Below, in pieces: positions 53,596 through 62,443 of a DNA stretch of 64,000 nt. The position numbers and the translations under genes are program-made. Source of the stretch: CAMYMQ01 sp963730305. Lineage in GTDB: Bacteria > Pseudomonadota > Alphaproteobacteria > Bin65. The stretch lies in assembly GCA_963730305.1 (NCBI GenBank), contig CAVSRB010000002.1:372001-436000 (forward strand), in the 5' to 3' direction. Numbering within the stretch: position 1 is the first letter of the stretch; every line of letters begins with the position of its first letter. The notes under the pieces are model-generated. The model did not search any database. It was not told the origin of the DNA and saw only the letters and a list, made by a program, of their open reading frames with translations.

Positions 53596-53898
53596 TCAGA
53601 ACGCCATCTTCTCGCGCTGTTCCTCGAACTTCGCCTTCTGCTCGGGGGTCGCTTCCTTCTGGTACTTGTCCTTCCACGCGCCGTAGGGCATGCCGTAGAC
53701 GATCTCGCGGGCGGTCTCGTAGTCGAGCTCCAGGCCCTTCTGCTCGGCGGCGGCCTTGTACCACTTGGACAGGCAGTTGCGGCAGAAGCCGGCGAGGTTC
53801 ATCAGGTCGATATTCTGCACGTCGGTGCGCTCGCGCAGGTGCTCGACCAGCGCCCGGAAGGCGGCCGCTTCGAGCTCGGTGCGGGTCTGTTCGTCCAT
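53596..53898 (-). CDS. DUF1244 family protein
   Basis: The 100-residue protein matches DUF1244, a small proteobacterial family with known structures but no known function. Diagnostic stretches are AAFRALVEHLRERTDVQNID, LMNLAGFCRNCLSKWYKAAA (two Cys) and EIVYGMPYGAWKDKYQKEAT. The start ATG at 53898 has GGAG about 8 bases upstream. It follows the ybdK-like gene on the minus strand with a 74-bp gap. Confidence 0.9.
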   Translation of the reverse strand: MDEQTRTELEAAAFRALVEHLRERTDVQNIDLMNLAGFCRNCLSKWYKAAAEQKGLELDYETAREIVYGMPYGAWKDKYQKEATPEQKAKFEEQREKMAF

Positions 53899-53972
53899 CG
53901 GGTCTCTCCGTTCGGTCAGGGGCGGTCGTGTCGTCTTGATCTTGTGCCGCGAACGGCGGCTGTCCAGCCGGG

Positions 53973-55110
53973 TCAGAGGCCGACCACCGTCTCGTCGATC
54001 AGCCAGTCGACCACGGCGTTCAGCGCCTCCTGCTTGTCGGCGCCGGCCTCCTGGGCCTTGTGCCAGATGGTGAGCTGGTGGTGGGCGCTGGTGCCGCGGT
54101 TGAGGATGGTCGAGGCGTGGGCGATCTCGGCCTCGCAGCCGAGCTGGTGGGCGTCCTCGCGCAACAGGGTGCGGACCTCGTCGAGCAGCGCGGCGTAGTG
54201 GACCATCTGGCCCTTGCCGAAGTCGACCAGCCGGTCGTCGATGCCGTAGCGCTGGGCGCGCCAGCGGTTCTCGGCGATCAGCATGGCGCGGTAGCGGCGC
54301 CAGCGCTGGTTGTCGCGGCGCAGGCGGTAGAGCATGTGCAGCATGCAGCGATAGAGCGCGGCGATGCACAGCGTGTCGTCGAGCCGGGTCGGCACGTCGC
54401 ACAGGCGCATCTCCAGGGTCGGGAAGCGCGCGCTCGGCCGGATGTCCCACCACAGCTTGCTGCGCGTCCTCGATCAGGCCGGCCTGGACCAGGATGTGGA
54501 CGTGGCGGTCGTACTCCGCCCAGCTGTCGAACTGTTCGGGGATGCCGGTGCGCGGCAGCTCGTCGAACACCGAGATCCGATACGACTTGAGGCCGGTGTC
54601 CTCGCCGCGCCAGAACGGCGACGAGGTCGACAGCGCCAGCAGGTGGGGCAGGAAATAGGTGATCTGCCCCAGCAGGTCGATGCGCAGCTCGTCGTCGTCG
54701 AGGCCGACATGGACGTGCATGCCGCAGATCAGGAGCCGCCGCGCCACCGCCTGCAGGTCGGTGGCGAGGATGTTGTAGCGTTCCTTGTTGGTGTGGGTCT
54801 GCTCGCCCCAGGCGGCGAAGGGATGGGTCGAGGCGGCGATGATCGCCATGCCGTAGTCGCTTGCGACCTCTGCGATCGAGCGGCGCAGGGTGGCCAGGTC
54901 GGCCCGCGCTTCCTCCAGCGAGCCGCACACCTTGGTGCCGACCTCGATCTGGGCGTTGAGGAATTCGGGCACGATCTGGCCGGCGCAGCGGCGCTCGAGC
55001 TCGGCCATCATCGCCTCGGGGCGCTCGCGGACCAGGCCGCGGGTCGCCCGGTCGACCAGGAAGTATTCCTCCTCGATGCCGAGGGTGAAGCTCGGTTCGA
55101 CGTCGTTCAT
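53973..55110 (-). CDS. Carboxylate-amine ligase, YbdK/GCS2 type (frameshift near 54462)
   Basis: This family shares the glutamate-cysteine ligase 2 fold and ligates a carboxylate to an amine with ATP. Visible are TLGIEEEYFLVD (Mg/ATP site), EFLNAQIEVGTKVC, AASTHPFAAW, LLICGMHVHVGLDDDE, and, after the break, KLWWDIRPSARFPTLEMRLC and LIAENRWRAQRYGIDDRLVD. One extra base near 54462 (GCG-C-AGC, minus sense) accounts for the shift; corrected length is 378. The ATG is at 55110. The N-formylglutamate amidohydrolase gene lies 10 bp upstream, a frequent pairing. The exact substrate is unknown. Confidence 0.87.
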
Positions 55111-55120
55111 CGCTGCACCC

Positions 55121-55968
55121 TCATTGCTCCAGGCTCCCGATCGCGACGTCGAGCGCGTCCGCGACGATGCCCGTCCAGCGGTCGCAGCCGGCGCTGTCCT
55201 CGATCAGGTCCTGGCGAATCTCGACGATCATGTGCGGCCGGCCCGCGCGGGCGCCGTGCTCCTCGATCGAATAGCCGAAATTCTCGCGCGCCGAATAGGG
55301 CTCGTTGTCGCCGACGACGACGTCGCCGCGCGCCTCCAGCGCGTCCATGAAGGGCACGGCGAGCCGGCCGTCCTGGTCCCACAGCACGCCGATCTGCCAG
55401 GGCCGCTCGAAGCCGCCGAACAGCGGGGTGAAGCTGTGGATCGGCACGATCGCGGTCTGCTCGCGGTCGCCGGCATGGGCGGCCATCAGGTCGCGGATCG
55501 CATCGTGATAGGGGTGGAAGCAGGCGCTCGGCCCGGGCCCGGGCGTCGTCGGCGCCGATGCCGGCGTTGCCGGGGATCGGCACGCCGTCGCTGACCGCGG
55601 CGATCGAGGTCGGGTCGTCGAGCTGGCGGTTGCAGTCGATCACCAGCCGCGAATAGCCGGACAGGATCAGCGGCGCGTCGAAATGGACCGACAGCCGGCG
55701 GGCGACCTCGGCCGCGCCGATGTCCCAGGCGATGTGCTCGCGCCGCCGCGCGGCATCGAGGCCGAGGCCGTCGAGCGCCGCCGGGATCGCGTTCGACGCG
55801 TGGTCGCACAGCAGCACCAGCGGCGCCCCGCGGCCGGCCGCGTTGACGATCTCGTAGGGCGCCGGGTCGCCCGGTCCGATCAGCCCGATCGCCTTGTCCC
55901 CGGTCGCCCTCGTCCCCGGTCGCCCTGTCCCCGGTCGCCTTGTCCTGTGCCGCCAAGCGTGCCGCCAT
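55121..55968 (-). CDS. N-formylglutamate amidohydrolase family protein (two frameshifts)
   Basis: The enzyme family releases formate from N-formylglutamate in histidine breakdown; many members have unassigned amide substrates. The body shows GAPLVLLCDHASNAIPAALD (DHAS motif), HIAWDIGAAEVARRLSVHFD, SRLVIDCNRQLDDPTSI and, after a break near 55524, HSFTPLFGGFERPWQIGVLW and VGDNEPYSARENFGYSIEEH. The first 30 residues contain four tandem pentapeptides of the pattern D-(K/R/E)-A-(T/I)-G; the second break, near 55908, lies inside that DNA repeat. Removing one base at each site gives 281 residues from the ATG at 55968. It pairs with the YbdK-type gene. Confidence 0.85.
55886..55945 (-). repeat. Four 15-bp tandem repeats in coding sequence
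   Basis: Units of the form GGGACAAGGCGACCG (minus sense) run in tandem at 55886-55900, 55901-55916, 55917-55931 and 55932-55945. The second unit on the plus strand has one extra C (CGCCCTCG), which shifts the reading frame. The repeat codes for DKATG-like pentapeptides near the protein start. Confidence 0.8.
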
Positions 55969-56163
55969 CGCCGCGAATCCCCGGCGGCCCGCACCCGCGC
56001 GGGCCGCCCTTCCCTGGATGGATAGCCGATGGCCGGGGCGCTCACAAGCGGGCCGGCGCGCCGGGCCGGGGTGGCCGGGATGGGTGCATGCGCCTCTCGC
56101 ATCGGCGGCATGAGCCGGTCCGGCGCGCTTTCCCGGCCCGGCGCCCTCGCGTATAGACGACCC

Positions 56164-57078
56164 ATGACCGCCACGCCGACAGTCGCGCGCGTCGTGCCCC
56201 CGCTCGCCCTGCCGGCGCTATTCGTCGGCGCGGTCGTGATCGGCATGTCGGGCATCTACGTGCGGCTCGCCGACACCGGCCCGGTCGCCACCGCCTTCTA
56301 CCGCGTGTTCCTGGCCGCGCCCTTGTTCTGGCTGGCGATCGCCGGCTGGCCTGAGCCGCGCGCCCAGGCGCGGGAGCGGAAGCCGCGGCGCGACCTGGCC
56401 CTGCTGTTCGTCACTGGCATCCTGTTCGCCGTCGACCTGGCGTTGTGGCACTGGTCGATGATGCTGACCACGGTCGCCAACGCGACCATCCTGGGCAACT
56501 TCGCCGTCGTGTTCGTCTCGCTGGGCGCGTGGTGGCTGCTGCGCGAGCGGCTGACCGGGACCTTCTTCGCCGGCCTGGCGATCACCCTGACCGGCGGCAC
56601 GGTGCTGGCGGGGGAGAGCGCGCGGGTCAGCCTCGAGGGCCTGACGGGCGACCTCGTCGCGCTCTCGGCCGCGGTGTTCTATGCCGGCTACCTCTTGTGC
56701 GTCGCGGTGCTGCGCGCGCGCTACTCGGTCGTCTACGTCATGGGCTGGTCGAGCGTGGTCTCGGCGGTCGTGCTGCTGCCGCTCGCCGCGCTGACCGGCG
56801 AGGTGCTGGTCGCGACGTCGCTGATCGGCTGGCTGGCGCTGGTCGGCATCTCGCTCGGCAGCCAGGTCACCGGGCAGAGCCTGGTGTCCTATGCATTGGC
56901 GCACCTGCCGGCCTCCTTCTCGGCGGTCGGCCTGCTGGTCCAGCCGGTGGCGGCCGCGGCCTTCGCCTGGGTGCTGCTCGGCGAAGCGCTGACGCCGTGG
57001 ACCATCGCCGGTGGCTGCCTGGTGCTGGTCGGGGTCTTCGTCGCCCGGCGCGGCAGCCGGGGTGGCAAGCGCCCGTGA
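56164..57078 (+). CDS. EamA/DMT family transporter
   Basis: The 304-residue protein has ten hydrophobic helices in two EamA repeats. Typical stretches are VIGMSGIYVRLADTGPVATA with FYRVFLAAPLFWL, DLALWHWSMMLTTVANATIL, NFAVVFVSLGAWWLLRERLT, GLTGDLVALSAAVFYAGYLL, and the second-half ending FSAVGLLVQPVAAAAFAWVL. Such carriers export metabolites or amino acids; the substrate is unknown. I start at ATG 56164; the frame is open upstream to 56029 but that part overlaps the promoter region of the amidohydrolase gene. The stop overlaps the next start (GTGA). Confidence 0.88.
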   Translation: MTATPTVARVVPPLALPALFVGAVVIGMSGIYVRLADTGPVATAFYRVFLAAPLFWLAIAGWPEPRAQARERKPRRDLALLFVTGILFAVDLALWHWSMMLTTVANATILGNFAVVFVSLGAWWLLRERLTGTFFAGLAITLTGGTVLAGESARVSLEGLTGDLVALSAAVFYAGYLLCVAVLRARYSVVYVMGWSSVVSAVVLLPLAALTGEVLVATSLIGWLALVGISLGSQVTGQSLVSYALAHLPASFSAVGLLVQPVAAAAFAWVLLGEALTPWTIAGGCLVLVGVFVARRGSRGGKRP

Positions 57079-58340
57079 CGGTCCGTGCCGATCGCCGCTT
57101 CTTCGGCTACGCCGGCTGGTTGCTGGCCTCGCTGTTCTTCTTCTACGCCTGGGTGCTGCGGGTCGCGCCGAGCATCACCGTCGAGCCGATCATGCGCGAC
57201 TTCGGCGTCGGCGGCGTCGTCATCGGCAACCTGTCGGCGGTCTATTTCTACGCCTATTCCGCGATGCAGATCCCGGCGGGGCTGGCGGCCGACCGCTGGG
57301 GCCCGCGCCGGGTGCTGACCGTGGCGATCCTCGCGACCGGCGTCGGCAGCCTGATCTTCGCCGCGGCGCCGGGGGTCGAGCTCGCCTATCTGGGCCGGCT
57401 GCTGATCGGCGCCGGCGCCGGCTTCAGCTTCGTCGGCAGCCTGGTCATCGCCGGCAGCTGGTTCTCGCCGCGGCGCTTCGCCCTGCTGTCGGGGCTGACG
57501 ATGGCTATCGGGCTGATCGGCGGCGTGATCGGCCAGGGGCCGCTCGCCGCCGTCGTCGATGCCGAGGGCTGGCGGGCCTATACCTACGGGCTGGCCACGG
57601 TCGCCCTGGGCATGGCCGCGCTGACCTGGCTGCTGGCCCGCGACCGGGCGCCTCCCGCTGGCGGCGGCACGGCGCCGCGCACCGGCGTGCTGCGCGCGCT
57701 CGGCCGGGTTGCGCGCCGGCCGCAGACCGTTCTGATCGCGCTTCTGGTGCTGGCCACGTCGGGACCGCTGCTGGTGTTCGGCGGGCTGTGGGGCGTGCCG
57801 TTCACCATGGTCCGCTACGGCGTCGACAAGCCGACCGCGGGCTTCACCGTGGCGCTGGGTCTGTTCGGGGTCGCCGCCGGCAGCCCGTTCTGGGGCTGGG
57901 CGTCCGACCGCATCGGCCTGCGCAAGGCGCCGCTCCTGGTCGGCACCCTGATCGCGGCGCTCAGCCTCGGCGGGGCGCTCTACCTGCCGGGCCTGCCGTT
58001 CGACGTCTACCGGGTCCTGATGTTCCTCTATGGCTTCGGCGGCTCGGCGATGGTCGTCGCCTACGCGCTGTGCCGCGAACACAACGCCGACGGCGCCACC
58101 GGCGCGGCGCTGGGCGTGGTCAACACCTGCGCCGCGCTGTCCGGGGCGCTGTTCCAGCCGGTGATCGGGATGGTGCTCGACTGGCGCTGGGACGGCGCGC
58201 TCAAGGCGGGCGCGCGGGTCTACAGCCTCGACGCCTACGCCGAGGCGTTCCTGGTCATTCCCGCGCTCTACCTGTTGGCGCTGGTCACGGCACTCGCGCT
58301 TCGCGAGACCCGCTGCCAGCCGGTCGCGGTGGCGGCCTGA
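57075..58340 (+). CDS. MFS transporter
   Basis: The 421-residue protein is a 12-helix major facilitator. The N-terminal half shows FYAWVLRVAPSITVEPIMRD, the loop 2-3 motif GLAADRWGPRRVL (the G-x-x-x-D-R-x-G-x-R-R pattern) and LLIGAGAGFSFVGSLVIAGS; the second half has WGWASDRIGLRKAPLL, the repeated loop motif, and LGVVNTCAALSGALFQPVIG. It is in the group that resembles sugar-phosphate or nitrate-type porters, but the substrate is unknown. The start is GTG 57075, overlapping the EamA stop, so both transporters are co-translated. Confidence 0.9.
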   Translation: MTVRADRRFFGYAGWLLASLFFFYAWVLRVAPSITVEPIMRDFGVGGVVIGNLSAVYFYAYSAMQIPAGLAADRWGPRRVLTVAILATGVGSLIFAAAPGVELAYLGRLLIGAGAGFSFVGSLVIAGSWFSPRRFALLSGLTMAIGLIGGVIGQGPLAAVVDAEGWRAYTYGLATVALGMAALTWLLARDRAPPAGGGTAPRTGVLRALGRVARRPQTVLIALLVLATSGPLLVFGGLWGVPFTMVRYGVDKPTAGFTVALGLFGVAAGSPFWGWASDRIGLRKAPLLVGTLIAALSLGGALYLPGLPFDVYRVLMFLYGFGGSAMVVAYALCREHNADGATGAALGVVNTCAALSGALFQPVIGMVLDWRWDGALKAGARVYSLDAYAEAFLVIPALYLLALVTALALRETRCQPVAVAA

Positions 58341-58351
58341 GTGCCGGCGCG

Positions 58352-58414
58352 CTACTTCTTCTTGGCGCGGCCGTAGGTGAGCGGGATCGTCGCCGTAGCG
58401 TGCGCGGGGCGCCG
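58352..58414 (-). other. Short open tail, possible 3' remnant of a lost gene
   Basis: On the minus strand a frame of 20 codons reads RRPAHATATIPLTYGRAKKK and stops at TAG 58352-58354; an in-frame TGA closes it upstream at 58415-58417. The KKK ending looks like a genuine protein terminus, but I cannot assign a family. A GC-rich hairpin (about 58402-58431) sits at its upstream edge. It may be chance. Confidence 0.3.
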
Positions 58415-58480
58415 TCAGCGGCGTCCCCGCGGGTCATTCGCCACGTCCGCGTCGCCGCTTTCTACGCTATGGTGCGGTGA

Positions 58481-58630
58481 TTGCGCCGTTGCCTTGACAG
58501 GGCGCGCACCGCCCGCTCGGTGTTTCCGGCGGCGGAGAAGGCCAACGACGAATCGACCGCCGATCTGTTGACACAGCGTATGCAAGTCCACCAGAAGACT
58601 GCGTGGATGTTGCGCAGCATGCTCGAATAG
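58481..58630 (+). pseudogene. dps: C-terminal remnant of a Dps family protein
   Basis: The plus-strand frame gives ARTARSVFPAAEKANDESTA then DLLTQRMQVHQKTAWMLRSM and LE before TAG at 58628-58630. This matches the last helix and tail of Dps (DNA starvation/stationary-phase ferritin-like protein), where VHEKTAWMLRS is a hallmark. Recognisable homology starts near 58502; everything N-terminal, including the ferroxidase residues, is missing, and a TGA at 58478-58480 closes the frame. No start codon with a ribosome site precedes it. I read it as a deletion remnant. It lies 76 bp upstream of another ferritin-like gene. Confidence 0.75.
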
Positions 58631-58657
58631 GGCCCGGTGGCCGGTACGCTGTCTTAG

Positions 58658-58678
58658 CCGTCCGGCGCCGCCGGACGG
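58658..58678 (+). terminator. Hairpin between the dps remnant and the ferritin-like gene
   Basis: CCGTCCGGC (58658-58666) pairs perfectly with GCCGGACGG (58670-58678) over a 3-base loop. It lies 27 bp after the dps remnant stop and is not followed by a T-run. It is probably the old dps terminator, or else part of the leader of the next gene. Confidence 0.5.
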
Positions 58679-58706
58679 GTTCATATGAACGAGTAGGAGG
58701 AGATCA

Positions 58707-58997
58707 ATGGCTAGTGATTCGTTGCACGCGCCGCGCGAGCGGCTTTCGAAGGAAACCCTGGCGATGCATCAGGCGATCGTCTCGCTGATGGAAGAGCTGG
58801 AAGCGGTCGACTGGTACCGGCAGCGCGCCGACGATTGCGACGACGCGGCGTTGAAGGAGATCCTGCTCCACAACATGCGCGAAGAGATGGAGCACGCCTC
58901 GATGGTGCTCGAGTGGATCCGCCGCAACAACGCGGATTTCGCCAAGGAGATGGAGGACAACCTGTTCAAGGAAGGCGCCATCACCGGCCAGCACTGA
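58707..58997 (+). CDS. EncFtn-type ferritin-like protein without cargo tail
   Basis: The 96-residue protein matches the encapsulated-ferritin family, which oxidises Fe(II) at a ferroxidase centre formed between two subunits. The helix pair is clear: AIVSLMEELEAVDWYRQRAD (E32 expected as metal ligand, with Trp36/Tyr37) and ILLHNMREEMEHASMVLEWI (E60 and H63 as ExxH). Known members such as that of Rhodospirillum continue past the ITG-like point with a linker and a targeting peptide that loads them in an encapsulin shell. Here the protein ends EGAITGQH and the convergent pyk stop is 15 bp away, so no tail or shell gene fits. ATG 58707 with AGGAGG upstream. Confidence 0.82.
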   Translation: MASDSLHAPRERLSKETLAMHQAIVSLMEELEAVDWYRQRADDCDDAALKEILLHNMREEMEHASMVLEWIRRNNADFAKEMEDNLFKEGAITGQH

Positions 58998-59012
58998 CCG
59001 CGCCCGGCGCGG

Positions 59013-60431
59013 TTACCCCACCCAGGCGATGCGCAGCATGTTGGTCGCGCCGGGGGTGCCGAAGGGCATGCCGGCGGTGATGACGATGGGCTGGCCGCGG
59101 TCGGCGAACTCGTTCTCCTGGACCATGACCAGCGCGTAGTCGACCATCTCCTCGACCGAGTGGGCGTCGTGGGAGAAGAAGGATTCGACGCCCCAGGCCA
59201 GGGTCAGCTTGCGCGCGGTCTGGTCGCTGCCGGTCAGGCACAGGATCGGCGCCGACGGCCGCTCGCGCGCGGCGCGCAGCGCGGTCGAGCCGGACGACGT
59301 GTAGGTGACCACGGCGGCGGCGCCGATGGTCTCGGCGACCTGGCGGGCGGCGGCGGTGATCGCGCTCGCCGCGGTGGCGTGGGGCGGGGTGCGGCCGGCG
59401 TCCATCAGCACGCGCCAGGTCGGGTCGCGCTCGGTCCGGCGGATGATCCGGTCCATGATCGCGACCGCTTCGAGCGGGTAGCGGCCGACCGCGGTCTCCG
59501 CCGACAGCATCACCGCGTCGGCGCCCTCGTACACCGCGCCGGCGACGTCCGACGCCTCGGCCCGCGTCGGGGTCGGCGAATCCACCATGGAATCGAGCAT
59601 CTGGGTGGCGACGATCACCGGCTTGCCCGCGCGCCGGCTGACGCCGACCAGGTGCTTCTGGATCGAGGGCACGTCCTCGGGCGGGATCTCGACGCCGAGG
59701 TCGCCGCGCGCGACCATCACCGCGTCGGTCAGCTCGACGATCTCCTCGAAATGCTCGACCGCCGCCGGCTTCTCGATCTTGGCGACGATCGCGGCGCGGT
59801 TGCTGGTCAGCTTGCGCAGCTCGGCGATGTCGTCGGGGCGCTGGACGAAGGACAGCGCGATCCAGTCGGCGCCGAGCTCGTCGAGGGCGAAGGTCAGGTC
59901 GCGCCGGTCCTTGTCGGTCAGCGCCGAGACCGGCAGGACGATGCCGGGCACGTTGACGCCCTTGCGGTCGCTCAGCGGCCCGGCGGTGACGACCACGGTC
60001 TCGACGAAGCCCTTGCCCGTCTTCTCGACCCGCAGGCGGACCTTGCCGTCGTCGAGCAGCAGGTCGTTGCCGGGCTCGAGCGCGGCGAGCACGTCGGGGT
60101 GGGGCAGGGGCGCGCGCTTGGCGTCGCCGGGCTTGTCCGACAGGTCGAGCCGGAACGGCTTGCCCTCGGCCAGCTCGATTCCGCCCTTGGCGAAGGTGCC
60201 GATGCGGAACTTCGGCCCCTGCAGGTCGGCGAGGATGCCGATCGGCCGTTGCAGCTTGCGCTCGACCGCGCGGATCGCCTTGACCCGGCCGCGATGATCG
60301 TCGCGCCCGCCGTGGCTCATGTTGATCCGGAACACGTCGGCGCCCGCCTCCCACAACGCCTCGATCGCTTCCGGCGACGAGGTGTTGGGTCCGAGCGTGG
60401 CGAGGATCTTGGCGTGGCGGCGTTTGCGCAT
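59013..60431 (-). CDS. pyk: Pyruvate kinase
   Basis: The 472-residue enzyme makes pyruvate and ATP from phosphoenolpyruvate in glycolysis. Visible are AKILATLGPNTSSPEAIEAL, FRINMSHGGRDDH, LADLQGPKFRIG, the catalytic Lys in AIVAKIEKPAAVEHFEEIVE, the VARGDLGVEIPPEDVPSIQK loop, KPVIVATQMLDSMVDSPTPT RAE and a complete C-terminal domain ending NMLRIAWVG. It is the normal length. The stop TAA (59013-59015) abuts a 7-bp stem with the end of the ferritin-like gene (58997-59013), which may end both transcripts. Confidence 0.95.
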   Translation of the reverse strand: MRKRRHAKILATLGPNTSSPEAIEALWEAGADVFRINMSHGGRDDHRGRVKAIRAVERKLQRPIGILADLQGPKFRIGTFAKGGIELAEGKPFRLDLSDKPGDAKRAPLPHPDVLAALEPGNDLLLDDGKVRLRVEKTGKGFVETVVVTAGPLSDRKGVNVPGIVLPVSALTDKDRRDLTFALDELGADWIALSFVQRPDDIAELRKLTSNRAAIVAKIEKPAAVEHFEEIVELTDAVMVARGDLGVEIPPEDVPSIQKHLVGVSRRAGKPVIVATQMLDSMVDSPTPTRAEASDVAGAVYEGADAVMLSAETAVGRYPLEAVAIMDRIIRRTERDPTWRVLMDAGRTPPHATAASAITAAARQVAETIGAAAVVTYTSSGSTALRAARERPSAPILCLTGSDQTARKLTLAWGVESFFSHDAHSVEEMVDYALVMVQENEFADRGQPIVITAGMPFGTPGATNMLRIAWVG

Positions 60432-60498
60432 GGAGGGAGAGTCTAGCGAGATGGTGTGTCGGATTCACGGACATTCCGGCGGCGCGGCGCAGATTTCG

Positions 60499-61766
60499 TC
60501 AGTCCCGGCCGGTCACCAGCACTGCGCGGAAATCGTTGACGTTGGTGTGGGTCGGGCCGGTGACGATGAGGTCGCCGAGCGCGTCGAAGAAGGTCCAGGC
60601 GTCGTTGTCCGCCAACAAGGTGGCAGGATCGAGGCCGAGGGCGCGCGCCCGGTCGAGCGTATCGGGCGCGACCACGGCGCCGGCGTTGGCCTCGCTGCCG
60701 TCCTGGCCGTCGGTGTCGCCCGCCAAAGCCCAGATGCCCGGCGCGCCGTCGAGCGCGAGCGCGAGGCCGAGCAGGTATTCGGTGTTGGGCCCGCCCTTGC
60801 CGCCGCCGGTCAGGGTCACGGTGGCCTCGCCGCCGGACAGGATCACCGCCGGCTTGCGCACGCCATCGTCGGCGGCGAGCCGCAGCGCGGCCTCGGCGTG
60901 GGCGCGGCCGACGTCGCGGGCCTCGCCCTCGATCGCGTCGCCCAAATCGAGGGCCAGGACGCCGGCATCGGCCGCGCGCTTCCCGCGCGGCGACCAGCGC
61001 GTCGGCGGGGCGGGCGCAGAGGACGTAGTCGCTCGTCGCCAGCCGCGGGTCGCCGGGTTTGGGCGTCTCGTCGTCGCCGGCGAGCCGGGCGGCGACGGCG
61101 GCGGGCGGGTCGATGCCGTATCGGGCCAGCACGGCGCGAGCGTCGGCCAGGGTCGACGGGTCGGCCACGGTCGGGCCGGAGCCGATCACCGCCGGGTCGT
61201 CGCCGACCACGTCCGAGATGGCCAGGGTGGCGATCCGGGCGGGATGCGCGGCCGCCGCCAGCCGGCCGCCCTTGATCGCCGACAGGTGCTTGCGGACGGC
61301 GTTGATCTCGCCGATCGCCGCGCCCGAGGCGAGCAGCGCACGAGTCACCGTTTGTTTGTCTTCCAGCGCAATTCCCTGTGCGGGCAGGGCGAGCAGGGCC
61401 GAGGCGCCGCCGGAGAGCAGAAAAAGGACGAGGTCGTCCGGCCCGGCTGTGGTCGCGAGGTCGAGGATGCGCCCGGCGGCGGCGTGCGCCCGCGGCGTCG
61501 GGCACCGGATGGGCCGCCTCGACCACCTCGATCCGCTCGCAGGGCAAGCCCTGGCCGTGCCGGGTGACGACCAGGCCGGTCAGGTCGCCGGGCCAGTGGG
61601 CCTCGACCGCGCGGGCCATCGCCGCCGCGGCCTTGCCGGCGCCGAGCACGATGGTCCGGCCCGGCGGCGGGTCGGGCAGATGGGGCGGCACGCAGCGCGC
61701 CGGGTCGGCCGCGGCGATCGCGGCGTCGAACAGGGCGCGGAGGAAGGCGCGGGGCTCGATCGGCAT
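60499..61766 (-). CDS. Glycerate 2-kinase, GckA/TtuD family (two frameshifts)
   Basis: This DUF4147/MOFRL family enzyme phosphorylates D-glycerate to 2-phosphoglycerate. The N-terminal domain reads IVLGAGKAAAAMARAVEAHW and GLVVTRHGQGLPCERIEVVE; after a break near 61486 come LVLFLLSGGASALLALPAQG, INAVRKHLSAIKGGRLAAAA and VVGDDPAVIGSGPTVADPST; after a break near 60977 the MOFRL domain gives VILSGGEATVTLTGGGKGGP, DTDGQDG and THTNVNDF. Removing one base at each site gives 421 residues, a normal length. The ATG is at 61766. It lies 67 bp upstream of pyk on the same strand; its product 2-phosphoglycerate feeds enolase and then pyruvate kinase, a functional link. Confidence 0.88.
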
Positions 61767-61933
61767 CGCTTGCCACTGTGGTCAAATCCCGCCGCGCCGG
61801 CAACGGGCGATGGTGCCAGATGATGATCGGGGGACAGGGCGGGCAATGCTTCCCGGCGCCGCATTGTCCGGGCCGCCGACCCGCGCTAAGCAGGCGGTCC
61901 GTTCCGACCGGCACCGCCAGGGACCCTTCCGTC

Positions 61934-62428
61934 ATGCCCGACCCGATCCACCGCGACCCGATCCACACCGGGGGCTGCCAGTGCGGCGCCGTCCGCTACG
62001 CTCTCTATGCCGAGCCGTTCGACCCGCACATCTGTCATTGCCGCATGTGCCAGAAGGCGTTCGGGTCGTTCTTCGCGCCGCTGGCGAGCGTCAGGCTGGC
62101 GGACCTCGCCTGGACCCGCGGCGCGCCCGGTTCGTTCATGAGTTCGGCGGCGGTCGAGCGCGGCTTCTGCCGCGACTGTGGCACGCCGCTCACCTTTCGC
62201 TACATCGACACCGACAAGATCGAGGTCTCGCTGGGCAGCCTCGACGATCCCGCGCGCGTGCCGCCCGCGATCCAGTATGGCCTGGAAGGCCGGATGCCCT
62301 GGTTCCGCACGCTGGCCGACCTGCCCGGCAGCCGCACCGAGGACGACATCCCGGCGGAACGCCTGGCCCAGCTCGAGAGCCGGCAGCACCCCGACCACGA
62401 CACGGACGTGTGGCCGCCGAAGGACTAG
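61934..62428 (+). CDS. GFA family protein (CENP-V/Gfa zinc fold)
   Basis: The 164-residue protein has the zinc-binding pattern of the glutathione-dependent formaldehyde-activating (Gfa) family: GGCQCGAVRYALYAEP, CHCRMCQKAFGSFFAPLASV and RGFCRDCGTPLTFRYIDTDK, giving seven cysteines in the expected CxC, CxC-x2-C and CxxC groups. Family members range from glutathione-formaldehyde adduct handling to unknown roles. I start at ATG 61934; an upstream in-frame extension overlaps the promoter of the glycerate kinase gene. It converges with the PadR-like gene (15 bp). Confidence 0.9.
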   Translation: MPDPIHRDPIHTGGCQCGAVRYALYAEPFDPHICHCRMCQKAFGSFFAPLASVRLADLAWTRGAPGSFMSSAAVERGFCRDCGTPLTFRYIDTDKIEVSLGSLDDPARVPPAIQYGLEGRMPWFRTLADLPGSRTEDDIPAERLAQLESRQHPDHDTDVWPPKD

Positions 62429-62443
62429 GTCAGGGAAAGGCGA

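Noticed and set aside
44283..54000. CRISPR array
   Set aside because: The repeats here are paired inverted hairpins with irregular spacing, not regularly spaced direct repeats, and no cas gene is present.
44283..54000. Genomic island or prophage in the repeat-rich region
   Set aside because: No integrase, transposase or att-like direct repeats; genes are ordinary chromosomal ones and codon use looks like the rest.
58377..58571. 64-codon plus-strand frame starting MSGIVAVACAGR
   Set aside because: It overlaps the better-supported Dps remnant in another frame and has no ribosome site or homology.
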